DNA of 13,340 nt from Balneolaceae bacterium SMO_bin1 (GTDB lineage Bacteria; Bacteroidota; Rhodothermia; Balneolales; Balneolaceae), in assembly GCA_003123965.1 (NCBI GenBank), contig NNSL01000251.1, positions 1-13,340 on the forward strand, read 5' to 3'. Positions 1-8,147 of this stretch are shown piece after piece (the first letter of the stretch is position 1; every line of letters begins with the position of its first letter). Both the position numbers and the translations under genes were made by a program. Below the pieces are notes generated by a model, which did not search any database, was not told where the DNA came from, and was given only the letters and a program-made list of their open reading frames with translations.

Positions 1-1724
1 TGCGCAAGCCATACCTGGCCAAAAGTACTGCTTTTCTGCTTTTGAAGTTCTTGGCGAATCTGCTGGGCAATTTCTTCCGTCATGCTTGCCGGATCAGCCT
101 CGCTGCGATTTGCAACCTGAGCCACAAATACGGCATTTGTTCCTTTAATCGGTGATGAAATAGCACCCTCCGACAAACCAAAGATGGCACCTACCACTTT
201 GGGCTCGCGACCCGCACCGGGAATTGTTCGATCACTCATGGCAAGCGAATCTGCAGTTTGCACTTGGGAACCGATAGCTGAAGCAAGTGATTCCAGATCA
301 TTGTTATTTTGCAGCAAACTATTCATTTGTTCAACAGCTGCCTCCTGCCGCTTTTGAATAAACAGCGTATTACTTATTTGCTGCTGTACTTCCTCAAATG
401 GACGAGTGCCTGCCGGTGTAATTTCATTCACTTTAATAACCACAAACTGGTTGGGCAACTCAATGGTATTACTGATGTTCCCTTCATCCGCATTTTCAAG
501 CATGCTCATTATCTGACGGCTTTGCCCCAGACCCGGAATAAAGGTGTTGCCTTTGGTTGCAGATGATTGACGAATTTGTAATTCGCGCCGCTCGGCTTCG
601 GTCTCAAAGCCATCTTGGCTGGCGTAAAAGCTGAAGTCATCGGCGTCTTCAGCACGCTGATCTACCGTAGCGATGGGGTCGGCCTGGATGGTGTAGCTCA
701 TTACCTGGAATCGTACTTGCTCGCTGGTTTCATCCAGTTTTTTAAGGGTATACACGCTCCCACCATCTTGAATAACGTCACTCACTTCGCCGGTTTCTAA
801 ATCATTGAGAACAGGCATAAACAAGTCACGCACTTCATCCTTATCAACCATTTCCTGCTTATATGGAGTAGAAGACTGGTATCGAGCCAGAAATACCGAA
901 TCGTCACTGGTTTCTGCAAACTCGGTGCGCAGCTCTTCTATTTCTTTAATCGTACGTGCCGTATCCTGAGCGGTTGGCGTTTTATCGAAGCTCACGTAGC
1001 TAAACTGGTATGATTCATCGCGCTGAAACTGATCGCTGTTTTCATTGTAATAGGTGCGCATTTCAGATTCTGTTACTTCAATTTCACCCTCTGGAATGCT
1101 CGAATACGGCAGGCGAACAAATGAAACGTCAGCGGTGGTATTATTACGAATATACTGCTGCTGCACTTCGTTATTACTGATTCGCATGGCCGACTGCACA
1201 TAATTAGTCATTTTTTGCTGTCGACGCTTCTGCCGCAATTGCTGCTCAATAGCTAGCCATGTTTGGCTGTTCTGCTCGGAGTTAATTGCCTGGTTCAGTG
1301 CTGCGCGGTCTATGCTGCCGTCTTCACGGCCAAACTGCTGGCGGATAAACGGATCCGGATTTGGGCCGGTAATCATATTAACAACTTCCTGATCGGTAAC
1401 CGTAATGCCAAGCTCATCCATCTTCTGGGTCAGCAGTTTGCTGGTAACGAGCTCATCCCACGCCTGTTGTTGAAAATAGGCACGCTGTTCGGCATTGGCG
1501 GCATTGCCCGATTGCTGTGAATATTGATTGGAATAAAATGTGACCCGACTTTGATATTCCTCGTTGGAAATCGGTTCACCATTTACACTTCCCAGCGACC
1601 GTGGACCGGCGCCGATTGCACTAAAAACCTGGGTGTCTTGCAGCATCCAAAGTACACCGAATGAGAAAATCAGCACCCACAATATAATACCGGTGCTGCG
1701 CCTCATTTTTTCCATTACTCCCAT
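1..1724 (-). CDS. ppiD: PpiD/SurA-type peptidyl-prolyl isomerase, C-terminus cut off by the window edge
   Basis: An open frame of 574 codons runs leftward from an ATG at 1724 to the window edge without a stop. The start is preceded by AGAGGA at a suitable distance. The protein opens with a short basic cytoplasmic tail, then one hydrophobic segment (about residues 12-28) that anchors it in the inner membrane. A SurA-like N-terminal chaperone region follows (about 40-210), rich in Gln, with the pattern of a short NGEPIS hairpin leading into long helices. Parvulin-like segments lie at about 260-345 and 350-460. The tail after residue 540 resembles the closing helix of the family, so probably only a modest C-terminal part is missing. 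PpiD proteins assist folding of exported proteins in the periplasm. I do not see the glycine-rich loop typical of active parvulins, so chaperoning may dominate over isomerase activity; that is inference. It follows mlaD on the same strand after 112 bases. Confidence 0.85.
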   Translation of the reverse strand, partial: MGVMEKMRRSTGIILWVLIFSFGVLWMLQDTQVFSAIGAGPRSLGSVNGEPISNEEYQSRVTFYSNQYSQQSGNAANAEQRAYFQQQAWDELVTSKLLTQKMDELGITVTDQEVVNMITGPNPDPFIRQQFGREDGSIDRAALNQAINSEQNSQTWLAIEQQLRQKRRQQKMTNYVQSAMRISNNEVQQQYIRNNTTADVSFVRLPYSSIPEGEIEVTESEMRTYYNENSDQFQRDESYQFSYVSFDKTPTAQDTARTIKEIEELRTEFAETSDDSVFLARYQSSTPYKQEMVDKDEVRDLFMPVLNDLETGEVSDVIQDGGSVYTLKKLDETSEQVRFQVMSYTIQADPIATVDQRAEDADDFSFYASQDGFETEAERRELQIRQSSATKGNTFIPGLGQSRQIMSMLENADEGNISNTIELPNQFVVIKVNEITPAGTRPFEEVQQQISNTLFIQKRQEAAVEQMNSLLQNNNDLESLASAIGSQVQTADSLAMSDRTIPGAGREPKVVGAIFGLSEGAISSPIKGTNAVFVAQVANRSEADPASMTEEIAQQIRQELQKQKSSTFGQVWLA

Positions 1725-1836
1725 AAAAAAGTCCTCTTACTAACGCTTTTTAAAATTAAGTTGATCTGATTGCTTGCAATAGCCTCTAAATATACAAGAA
1801 GCGTGCGCTAAGAGCAACGCAACAGCGCAGTGAAAT
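1725..1836. other. Gap between mlaD and ppiD
   Basis: This 112-base gap has no gene. Read on the minus strand it holds a 6-bp inverted repeat (TGCGCT/AGCGCA with a 14-base loop), but no T-run follows, so it is a poor terminator. Just after it is TTG-N20-TATATTTA (1817 to 1787), one mismatch from the Bacteroidota-type promoter consensus TTG-N19-21-TAnnTTTG. This could give ppiD its own promoter. The other gene starts in the window do not show the same pattern clearly, so the promoter is only a weak candidate. Confidence 0.25.
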
Positions 1837-2769
1837 TTAGAATACATCGATAAGCTTTAAGCCTTTTAAGTACCGCGCCGGATCGTTATTGATATTTCGA
1901 ATAAGTCGTGTTAATTCAACTGATAAGCTGTCCATATTATTGTACAATGATGGATCGTTGACCAATTTACCGAGGCTGCCATCACCTTGGTTAACCTTGG
2001 TTAAAATACTATTTAACTGCGCGTTCGTACTTTCCAGCTGCGATGAAACGCGCTCAAAGTTCTGCATAGATTGATTGAGTCCGGCCAGCGCGCTGTCGAT
2101 GCGCGAACTGTTTTCGGTTGTGAGCGTATCCACATTGCTCAAAATACGATCGAGGCTTTCAATACTGCTTTCAAGATCGCTTCGCTTGCGCTGCATGAGC
2201 GTAGATAGTTCGGTTGATGACTGCTGCAGATCGGAGAGCATGCGATCAATTTTCTTACGATTTTCCTGGTCTACAACTTGTTGTAGCTGTGTTAACGTAC
2301 TGTTTAATTTATCAAATGATTCGGAAGCATCGTTGGTCAACTGAGCACCGTTCTCCTGGAACGATTCTAACATACCGCCGCTGTATACCCCTTTTATAGT
2401 GCCCCCCGAAGGAACTACTTCAGTACTTGCCCCCTGCTCAACGTAAATGGCTTTGTCGCCCAACAGGCCGCTTGATTCCACGTAGGCAACGGAGCCCCTG
2501 TGAATTTCGGTACCGGTATTGAAATTCAGGTTCACCCGCACGCTGTCGGGTGCAATCAGGTTCATTTTGCTGATGGACCCCACCTTCACCCCGCTTATGT
2601 AAATATAACTGCCAGTAGAGAGGCCGTTTACGCGATCAAAGTGCGTGTATATAACTTTCGACTGGCGGAACAGTGGCAAATCGCTCATAAAGCGATATCC
2701 CAAAAAACCGACAATAATTGTCAATATTACGGTTAGTGTTACTTTGGTTTGATTACTAATATCTGGCAA
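1837..2769 (-). CDS. mlaD: MCE-domain lipid-binding protein of an Mla-type transporter
   Basis: This 310-residue protein has one N-terminal membrane segment (about residues 10-25) and then a single MCE domain (about 39-115) with the family's YISGVKVGSI-type motif. A long heptad-rich, Ser/Gln/Leu-rich coiled-coil region follows (about 130-285). MlaD-family proteins form rings on the MlaFE complex and carry phospholipid between the inner membrane and the outer-membrane side. The start is TTG at 2769, chosen because AGAGGAA lies a few bases upstream and no better in-frame start fits the membrane segment. It lies 21 bases after mlaF, so it is co-transcribed with mlaF and mlaE. It is longer than the E. 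coli protein (about 180 residues) because of the coiled-coil tail; such tails are common in single-MCE proteins outside the Proteobacteria. No mlaB or mlaC is present here. Confidence 0.9.
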   Translation of the reverse strand: MPDISNQTKVTLTVILTIIVGFLGYRFMSDLPLFRQSKVIYTHFDRVNGLSTGSYIYISGVKVGSISKMNLIAPDSVRVNLNFNTGTEIHRGSVAYVESSGLLGDKAIYVEQGASTEVVPSGGTIKGVYSGGMLESFQENGAQLTNDASESFDKLNSTLTQLQQVVDQENRKKIDRMLSDLQQSSTELSTLMQRKRSDLESSIESLDRILSNVDTLTTENSSRIDSALAGLNQSMQNFERVSSQLESTNAQLNSILTKVNQGDGSLGKLVNDPSLYNNMDSLSVELTRLIRNINNDPARYLKGLKLIDVF

Positions 2770-2790
2770 GGTTAATTCCTCTACTTGGTT

Positions 2791-3525
2791 TTAAATTTTA
2801 TATTCACTGGCCGTGATAAAGTCACGCAGCTCCTTATTATCACTGGCGCGCATTTCATCGATCGACCCTTTCCAGCAAAGTTTCTTATTTGCCAGAAAAA
2901 TCACTGACTCGGCCACTTCAAGCATGCTGTGAATATCGTGCGTAACAATTATGGATGTAATATTTAAATTTTTGGCAAAGCTACGCATTAATTCGTTGAT
3001 TTCATCGGAGGTTTGCGGGTCAAGCCCGGATGTTGGCTCATCGTAAATCAGAAAGTCGGGCCGCAGCACCGTAGCACGGGCCAGGGCAACACGGCGGCGC
3101 ATTCCCCCCGATAGCTCTGAAGTGCTCATCTCGGCTGTATGTTCCAAATTTACCATTTCGAGGCCTTCCATCACAATGCGTTCAATTTCTTCGTCCGATT
3201 TATCGGTAAAATATCGCAGTGGAAAGGCTACATTTTCATAGGTATTAATGGAATCGAACAATGCTGAACCCTGAAACATCACCCCAAAGCGCTGCCGTGT
3301 TTTACGGAGCGGCACGTATTCGAGTTCAAAAATATTTTGTCCTTCAATCAGCACTTGGCCTTCATCGGGGTACATGAGTGCATTGAGATGTTTTACCAGC
3401 ACTGATTTTCCACAGCCCGACCGCCCGATTATTGCCAATGTTTCGCCCTGATCTATGGTAAAGCTTACGTTTTCCCAGACCAGATTGTCGCCAAAACTTT
3501 TTTTAAGATTCCGAACTTCTATCAT
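2791..3525 (-). CDS. mlaF: ABC transporter ATPase of the Mla-type lipid transporter
   Basis: A complete 244-residue ABC ATPase. Visible motifs in order are Walker A GRSGCGKS (34-41), the Q-loop glutamine Q85, the signature LSGGMRRR (138-145), Walker B with DEP (162-164), the D-loop, and the H-loop His196. The LSGGMRRRVALARA form of the signature is typical of MlaF/Ttg2A ATPases rather than general importers. It hydrolyses ATP on the cytoplasmic side to drive lipid movement through MlaE. The ATG at 3525 lies 9 bases past the mlaE stop with no clear Shine-Dalgarno sequence, so translation is probably coupled to mlaE. All catalytic residues are present. Confidence 0.95.
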   Translation of the reverse strand: MIEVRNLKKSFGDNLVWENVSFTIDQGETLAIIGRSGCGKSVLVKHLNALMYPDEGQVLIEGQNIFELEYVPLRKTRQRFGVMFQGSALFDSINTYENVAFPLRYFTDKSDEEIERIVMEGLEMVNLEHTAEMSTSELSGGMRRRVALARATVLRPDFLIYDEPTSGLDPQTSDEINELMRSFAKNLNITSIIVTHDIHSMLEVAESVIFLANKKLCWKGSIDEMRASDNKELRDFITASEYKI

Positions 3526-3534
3526 AAAATGATT

Positions 3535-4272
3535 TTATAAGATAATCGCCGCCAGCAGAAAGTCGGCCAGCAATACGTACATACAACTTAATACCGTGGC
3601 TTGGGTGGTACTGTTCCCTACGCCCTCTGCCCCACCGCTAGTGTAATATCCTTTGTAGCACGACACAGATGTAATTAGAAACCCAAAAACGAAGGCTTTA
3701 AGCATGCCAAACAACACATCCCACGGATAGAAAAACTCCCTTGCGCCCAGCAAAAATTCCGACGCCGGCAGCGCGCCCGAAAGGTAGCCTGCCACAAGCC
3801 CCCCGCCCACTCCAGAAATACTTGCTAAAATGTACAGTACGGGAAACATAATTAGTCCTGAAAGCACACGAGGCATTACCAAAAATGAAACCGAATTAAA
3901 GCCCATAGACTCAAGTGCATCGATCTGCTCACTTACCCGCATAGTACCAATTTCGGTGGCAATACGCGCCCCAACTTTTCCAGCCAGCACCAAACTGGTT
4001 ATCACCGCAGCCAATTCTATTACAATGGATTGCGAAACAATGGAACCGATAACCGAGCGCGGCACAATGGACGTTTCAAGCTGATAGGCCGTTTGAATGG
4101 TCATTACTGCGCCTGTAAAAATACCAGTTAACAGCACAATGGGCACTGATTCGTACCCAATTTTCATCAGCTCGTTTACCAGGTTTCTTCGATAAATTTT
4201 GGTCTCATACGAAGAACGAAGTGCTTTATACAGAAGCAGCGAATACTTACCGACCTTTTCAAGTGCGTTCAT
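3535..4272 (-). CDS. mlaE: MlaE-family lipid transporter permease
   Basis: A 245-residue integral membrane protein with the MlaE permease domain spanning nearly its whole length. It shows the family's hallmark segment EIGTMRVSEQIDALESMG (about residues 116-133), preceded by the AGKVGAR stretch, and about five hydrophobic segments. MlaE forms the dimeric membrane core through which phospholipid passes between the MlaF ATPase and the MlaD ring. It is the first gene of the leftward set, with ATG at 4272. No strong Shine-Dalgarno sequence is seen. Its promoter must lie in the 126-base divergent spacer or inside the opposite gene. Confidence 0.93.
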   Translation of the reverse strand: MNALEKVGKYSLLLYKALRSSYETKIYRRNLVNELMKIGYESVPIVLLTGIFTGAVMTIQTAYQLETSIVPRSVIGSIVSQSIVIELAAVITSLVLAGKVGARIATEIGTMRVSEQIDALESMGFNSVSFLVMPRVLSGLIMFPVLYILASISGVGGGLVAGYLSGALPASEFLLGAREFFYPWDVLFGMLKAFVFGFLITSVSCYKGYYTSGGAEGVGNSTTQATVLSCMYVLLADFLLAAIIL

Positions 4273-4398
4273 GCAAATGAATGTATTTACAGTTTTACAA
4301 ACCTGAAGGTATTAAATTTCCATGAGGTTGTCATTTCATGCGCTATATTTTTTAGCCTATATTAGAGCATTGAAATAATCACCTAAGCAGATCGAAGT
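4273..4398. other. Divergent promoter spacer between mlaE and the potassium channel gene
   Basis: This 126-base AT-rich spacer lies between two genes that point away from each other, so it should carry promoters in both directions. TATATT- and TAATAT-like hexamers occur around 4345-4365 on both strands, but none has a well-spaced -35 partner. I therefore cannot place a promoter precisely. No operator-like repeat was found. Confidence 0.4.
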
Positions 4399-5505
4399 TT
4401 GCGGCGTTTTTACAGCGATATTATTGAAAATACCGTCATTCTCCGCATAGGAGTTGCCACCGCTATACTGGTTGTTATTTTTGCTCTGGGCTCCCTGGGC
4501 TATCATTTTGTTGAAGGGATGAGCTTTTTTGATGGCTTCTACATGACCTTTATCACCATCACCACTATTGGCTTTTCGGAGCTTAAGAATCTCTCCGATG
4601 CGGGCCGTATTTTAACCATGATTACGTTTGTGATGGGCATTGGTGTGATATCGTATATCGCGTCTCAAACTACTCAACTACTCTTCGAAAGCGAATTATT
4701 CAGATTGCGGGCTATGGAAAAACAACTTGAAAAAATGGAAAACCACTACATTGTATGCGGGTACGGACGCATTGGGCACCGTGTTTCCGAGGTGCTTAAA
4801 GAGGCCGATATTCCATTGGTTGTGGTCGAAAATCGCGAATCGAGCATTGAACGGCTCCGGAACGATCGCCTTATGTATGTACAAGGCAATGCCCAGGAAG
4901 AAAGCGTGCTGAAAAAAGCCGGCGTTGAACGAGCGCGGGGGTTAGTTTGTGCACTCTCCAAAGATCAAGACAATGTTTTTGTAACCCTCATTGCACGCGA
5001 GCTCAACGAAAATATTTTTATTCTGGTGCGAACCAACGAGGGGGCCAACACGCGCAAAATTTACCGGGCCGGGGCCGACCGGGTGATATCGCCCTACGAA
5101 ATTGGCGCCGACCGAATGGCTAACGTAATACTGCGACCGCATGTTGACCAATTTATTGATCGCATAACCGGCGGTGAACAAGACCATATTTTTGATGAAG
5201 TAAAAGTATTTGAAGGTGCCGAACTGGCCGGAAAAACACTTGCTGAGGCCAAAATAAGGCAGAAATATTTTGTAGTGATTATTGCCATTGTGCCCAACGC
5301 AAATCAGGGAATTCTGTTTAATCCAGGAAGCGACGATAAAATAAACGAGGGCGATTCACTTATTGTTCTAGGCGATGTAGATCGCATTAACCGACTACGA
5401 ACCGAGGGTTGCAATGATGAGCGCGATCTGTCTGACCGCGTGTCTAAACACAAGTTCTCAGACGTTCTGGAAAGCAGCAACTTTAATTTAGAAGGAAAAT
5501 CATAA
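4399..5505 (+). CDS. Potassium channel with two membrane segments and RCK (TrkA-N/TrkA-C) domains
   Basis: A 368-residue protein with transmembrane helix 1 (about 17-38), a pore helix and filter, transmembrane helix 2 (about 71-96), a TrkA-N/RCK domain (from residue 116) and a TrkA-C domain (about 265-340). The Rossmann motif is GYGRIG (121-126), with Glu144 ending strand 2, which suits NAD or nucleotide binding. This is the MthK-like plan of a ligand-gated potassium channel in the inner membrane. The filter reads TIGFSE (56-61) instead of TVGYGD, with Ser replacing the second Gly. The start is TTG at 4399: an in-frame stop at 4384 leaves no other start upstream of the first membrane helix. 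The gene ends 7 bases before aroC, so it probably leads that operon. Ion selectivity is inferred from the family, not shown. Confidence 0.88.
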   Translation: MRRFYSDIIENTVILRIGVATAILVVIFALGSLGYHFVEGMSFFDGFYMTFITITTIGFSELKNLSDAGRILTMITFVMGIGVISYIASQTTQLLFESELFRLRAMEKQLEKMENHYIVCGYGRIGHRVSEVLKEADIPLVVVENRESSIERLRNDRLMYVQGNAQEESVLKKAGVERARGLVCALSKDQDNVFVTLIARELNENIFILVRTNEGANTRKIYRAGADRVISPYEIGADRMANVILRPHVDQFIDRITGGEQDHIFDEVKVFEGAELAGKTLAEAKIRQKYFVVIIAIVPNANQGILFNPGSDDKINEGDSLIVLGDVDRINRLRTEGCNDERDLSDRVSKHKFSDVLESSNFNLEGKS

Positions 5506-5512
5506 CCAATTT

Positions 5513-6703
5513 ATGATTCGATATTTAACCGCCGGTGAATCTCACGGTCCCCAGTTAACGGGCATTATAGAAGGTATTCCCGCAGGATTACCCCTAACTG
5601 AGGATGAAATTGCCCTGCATTTGGCCCGCCGGCAAAAAGGATATGGTCGCGGTGGACGAATGGCATGGGAAAAAGATCGGGCTGAAATTTCATCTGGCCT
5701 GCGTTTCGGGCTCACTACTGGCGCACCTATAGCCATGCAGATGCCCAACCGCGCTCATAAAAAAGACGATGCAAACTGGCCGAAAGTTCTTGCCAAAGAA
5801 GGCAATGGCGACGATGTAGAACCCATTACCGTTCCGCGGCCCGGGCATGCCGATCTCGTAGGTCTGCAAAAATACCGGTATGATGATATTCGTCCTGTTA
5901 TTGAGCGCTCCAGTGCTCGAGAAACTGCCATGCGCGTAGCCTGCTGTAGCATTGCACGGCAACTGCTTAAATATTTTGGCATCCAAATAGGCGGCCATGT
6001 AACGCGCATCGGAAGCAATGGCTACCAAAACCCCTGGGACGATGTACGAGCTATTGCCGACCCGCTCATGAATGAAGGAGCGGAAGCCATTTTTCGCGCC
6101 GCTGATGAATCGCCGGTGCGCTGCCTCGATGAAGATCTAACCCAGCAAATGCGCAATGAAATTATTGATCGCCGTAAAGAGGGAAGCTCACTGGGCGGTC
6201 ACTGGGAAGTAGTGGTTACGGGCCTTCCCGCCGGATTAGGAAGTTTCGTGCACTGGGATCGAAAGCTTGAAGGTAAACTAGCACAGGCCATAATGGGTAC
6301 CCAAGCCATGAAAGGCGTTGAGGTTGGGCTTGGTTTTGAAGCCGGCCGCCGACATGGGCAGGTAGTCCATGATGAAATCACCTATGAGAATGAGACCTAC
6401 CGGCGGAGTACAAATCGGTTGGGCGGATTTGAAGGAGGCGTAACTACAGGCATGCCATTGATTATTCGCGGCGTAATGAAACCTATTCCTACCATGCTTA
6501 CGCCAATAAAGACGGTTGATACACAAACTAAAGAGGAAGTTGACACACGGTATGAGCGTTCAGATGTTTGCGCCCTGCCGCGGGCTATTGTAGTGATGGA
6601 AAGTGTTATAGCACCTGTTCTTGCCAATGCTTTTCTGCAGAAATACGGCGGCGATTCTATTTCGGAAATTAAGGAGCGCTATAAAAATAGTTCATCATCC
6701 TAA
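5513..6703 (+). CDS. aroC: Chorismate synthase
   Basis: A complete 396-residue chorismate synthase. It converts 5-enolpyruvylshikimate-3-phosphate to chorismate using reduced FMN, the last common step toward aromatic amino acids, folates and quinones, in the cytoplasm. Signature motifs are GESHG (8-12), GYGRGGRM (43-50), SGLRFG (61-66), RPGHAD (109-114) and SARETAMRVA (from 134). The two conserved active-site histidines correspond to His11 and His112. Length fits the 350-400 residue range, and the form resembles the Thermotoga/Firmicutes type. It starts 7 bases after the channel gene and ends 16 bases before the TPR gene. No other shikimate gene is present, so it sits alone among unrelated neighbours, which is common for aroC. 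Confidence 0.97.
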   Translation: MIRYLTAGESHGPQLTGIIEGIPAGLPLTEDEIALHLARRQKGYGRGGRMAWEKDRAEISSGLRFGLTTGAPIAMQMPNRAHKKDDANWPKVLAKEGNGDDVEPITVPRPGHADLVGLQKYRYDDIRPVIERSSARETAMRVACCSIARQLLKYFGIQIGGHVTRIGSNGYQNPWDDVRAIADPLMNEGAEAIFRAADESPVRCLDEDLTQQMRNEIIDRRKEGSSLGGHWEVVVTGLPAGLGSFVHWDRKLEGKLAQAIMGTQAMKGVEVGLGFEAGRRHGQVVHDEITYENETYRRSTNRLGGFEGGVTTGMPLIIRGVMKPIPTMLTPIKTVDTQTKEEVDTRYERSDVCALPRAIVVMESVIAPVLANAFLQKYGGDSISEIKERYKNSSSS

Positions 6704-6719
6704 TCGTTAGTACACTCCG

Positions 6720-7061
6720 ATGTCTGATAAACGCAATACAACTATAAAAACACTGGCGCGTAATATTAAAGCGAACCCAGACGATTCCTTTTCCAAATTT
6801 GCACTGGCTCTGGAGTTTATCAAACAAGATAACCTACAGCGCGCTAAGCTTTTGTTTGAGGATGTCTATCGTAATGATCCCGAATATGTGGGAGTCTACT
6901 ATCATCTTGGAAAACTGTATGAGAGGCTGGAGCTTTTTGATAAAGCCCAAAAGATGTATAATGAAGGCATAGACGTGGCTGCCAACCAGAAAGAGTTACG
7001 TACCAAGCAGGAGCTGCAAGAAGCATTAAATCAATTAGAGGCCGAAATTGATGCTCAGTAA
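6720..7061 (+). CDS. Small tetratricopeptide-repeat protein
   Basis: A 113-residue, mostly helical protein with about two TPR units. One covers roughly residues 22-55 (the ALALEFIKQDNLQRAKLLFEDV part) and the next 56-89 (YYHLGKLYERLELFDKAQKMYNEG), followed by a charged helix. TPR helices act as protein-binding scaffolds. There is no signal peptide or membrane segment, so it is probably cytoplasmic. Its end overlaps the start of the LysM gene by 11 bases, and it lies 16 bases after aroC, so it is an operon member. The binding partner cannot be named from the sequence. Confidence 0.8.
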   Translation: MSDKRNTTIKTLARNIKANPDDSFSKFALALEFIKQDNLQRAKLLFEDVYRNDPEYVGVYYHLGKLYERLELFDKAQKMYNEGIDVAANQKELRTKQELQEALNQLEAEIDAQ

Positions 7062-8147
7062 TACTCAAAAACAAATAATTCGACTTTCTGCGATTGTTTT
7101 GTTTGTGCTGGCGCTCGGACTGAACCAAAGCCGGGCACAGCAAACCACATCGCATACGGTTGAATCTGGCGAAACGCTGTTTGGCATTGCAGAGCAGTAC
7201 AATGTTTCGGTTGCCGACATTAAGCAGTGGAATAACATGAGCGGTAACACGCTTTCTGTAGGGCAAACACTTACTATTCGTAGCCAGCAAACTTCAGCAT
7301 CAGCCAAAACACATACGGTTCAGCCTAAAGAAACACTCTACTCCATTGCTAAAAAATATAATGTGAGCATTGCCGAGCTTAAGCAATGGAACAACATACA
7401 GAGTGAAAATATCAGTGTAGGCACCGAACTTCGCGTTTATCCGCAGGAGCAACAAATGCAAAACACCGCTCCTGCTCAAGCAACTTACACTGTAAAATCC
7501 GGCGATAGTCTCTTTCGCATCGCACGTATTCATGATATGACGGTACAGCGACTTAAAGAGCTAAACAATCTGCAATCAAATAACATACAGATAGGGCAGC
7601 AGCTGGCCGTTCAACCCACCGACCAGCCCCCTTCACTAAACGTGGCGGGGATAGAATCTTCGGCCCAAGGCGGATTTGTGCGCCACGAGGTGGAAGAATC
7701 CAATCGCTGCAAGAACTGCTCGAAAAGTTTAAAATGGACGAGGAGGAGTTTCGCGCACTCAACCCGGGATTTGGTCAAACCAGCGTACGGCAGGGCGACG
7801 AAGTGAACATTCTGGCTCCGGCAAATCAGTCTTTCAAAAACCCCTATACCGTTAACAGCTCAATGGAGGAAATCGGTATCGCGCAAGCTCTGAAGTATAA
7901 TAAATCAACCGCTGAACCCACTACCAGCGGTGAGCTCTACAACCCGGAAGCCTTAACCGCTGCCCACGCCAATATAGCCATGGGTTCAGTAATTTTTGTC
8001 AGGAATAACCAAAACCAGAGGGGCGTTTTTGTGCGCATCAATGATCGTACTACCGGCAATGGGCTCAAGCTTTCGCAGGAGGCCTGGCAAATGCTTGGAC
8101 TGGAAGGTAGCAACAGTCGCATAACGCTATATCGGAACAATGAGTAA
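7051..8147 (+). CDS. Secreted LysM-repeat and RlpA-like double-psi barrel protein, split by a -1 frame change
   Basis: Two overlapping reading frames together encode one protein. The first (ATG 7051; stop at 7804-7806) has a signal peptide (about residues 1-31) and three LysM domains of about 42 residues that bind peptidoglycan. The second carries a fourth LysM and then an RlpA-like double-psi beta-barrel. Its motifs are SGELYN, LTAAH and RINDR, which keep the Glu, His and Asp equivalents of the RlpA lytic transglycosylase site. The frames join cleanly if one base is added at the CC of 7700-7701: the fourth LysM then aligns in register with the third (HEVEES-Q-SL against YTVKSGDSL). The repaired protein would have 365 residues. 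As written, frame one ends after about 60 wrong-frame residues and the barrel is not made unless the ribosome shifts frame. LysM repeats stand where SPOR stands in E. coli RlpA. The gene overlaps both neighbours. Likely role: peptidoglycan cleavage or remodelling in the periplasm. Confidence 0.82.

Noticed and set aside
1801..1830. Inverted repeat TGCGCT/AGCGCA after mlaD as a terminator
   Set aside because: The loop is 14 bases, the stem only 6 bp, and no T-run follows on the minus strand.
6844..7290. A 148-codon minus-strand frame under the TPR and LysM genes
   Set aside because: It spans the junction of two well-supported plus-strand genes and shows no protein-like pattern.
7120..7620. 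Repeated motifs (HTV...QWNN) as a DNA repeat array
   Set aside because: The similarity is at protein level and is explained by tandem LysM domains; the DNA copies differ and lack CRISPR-like spacing.
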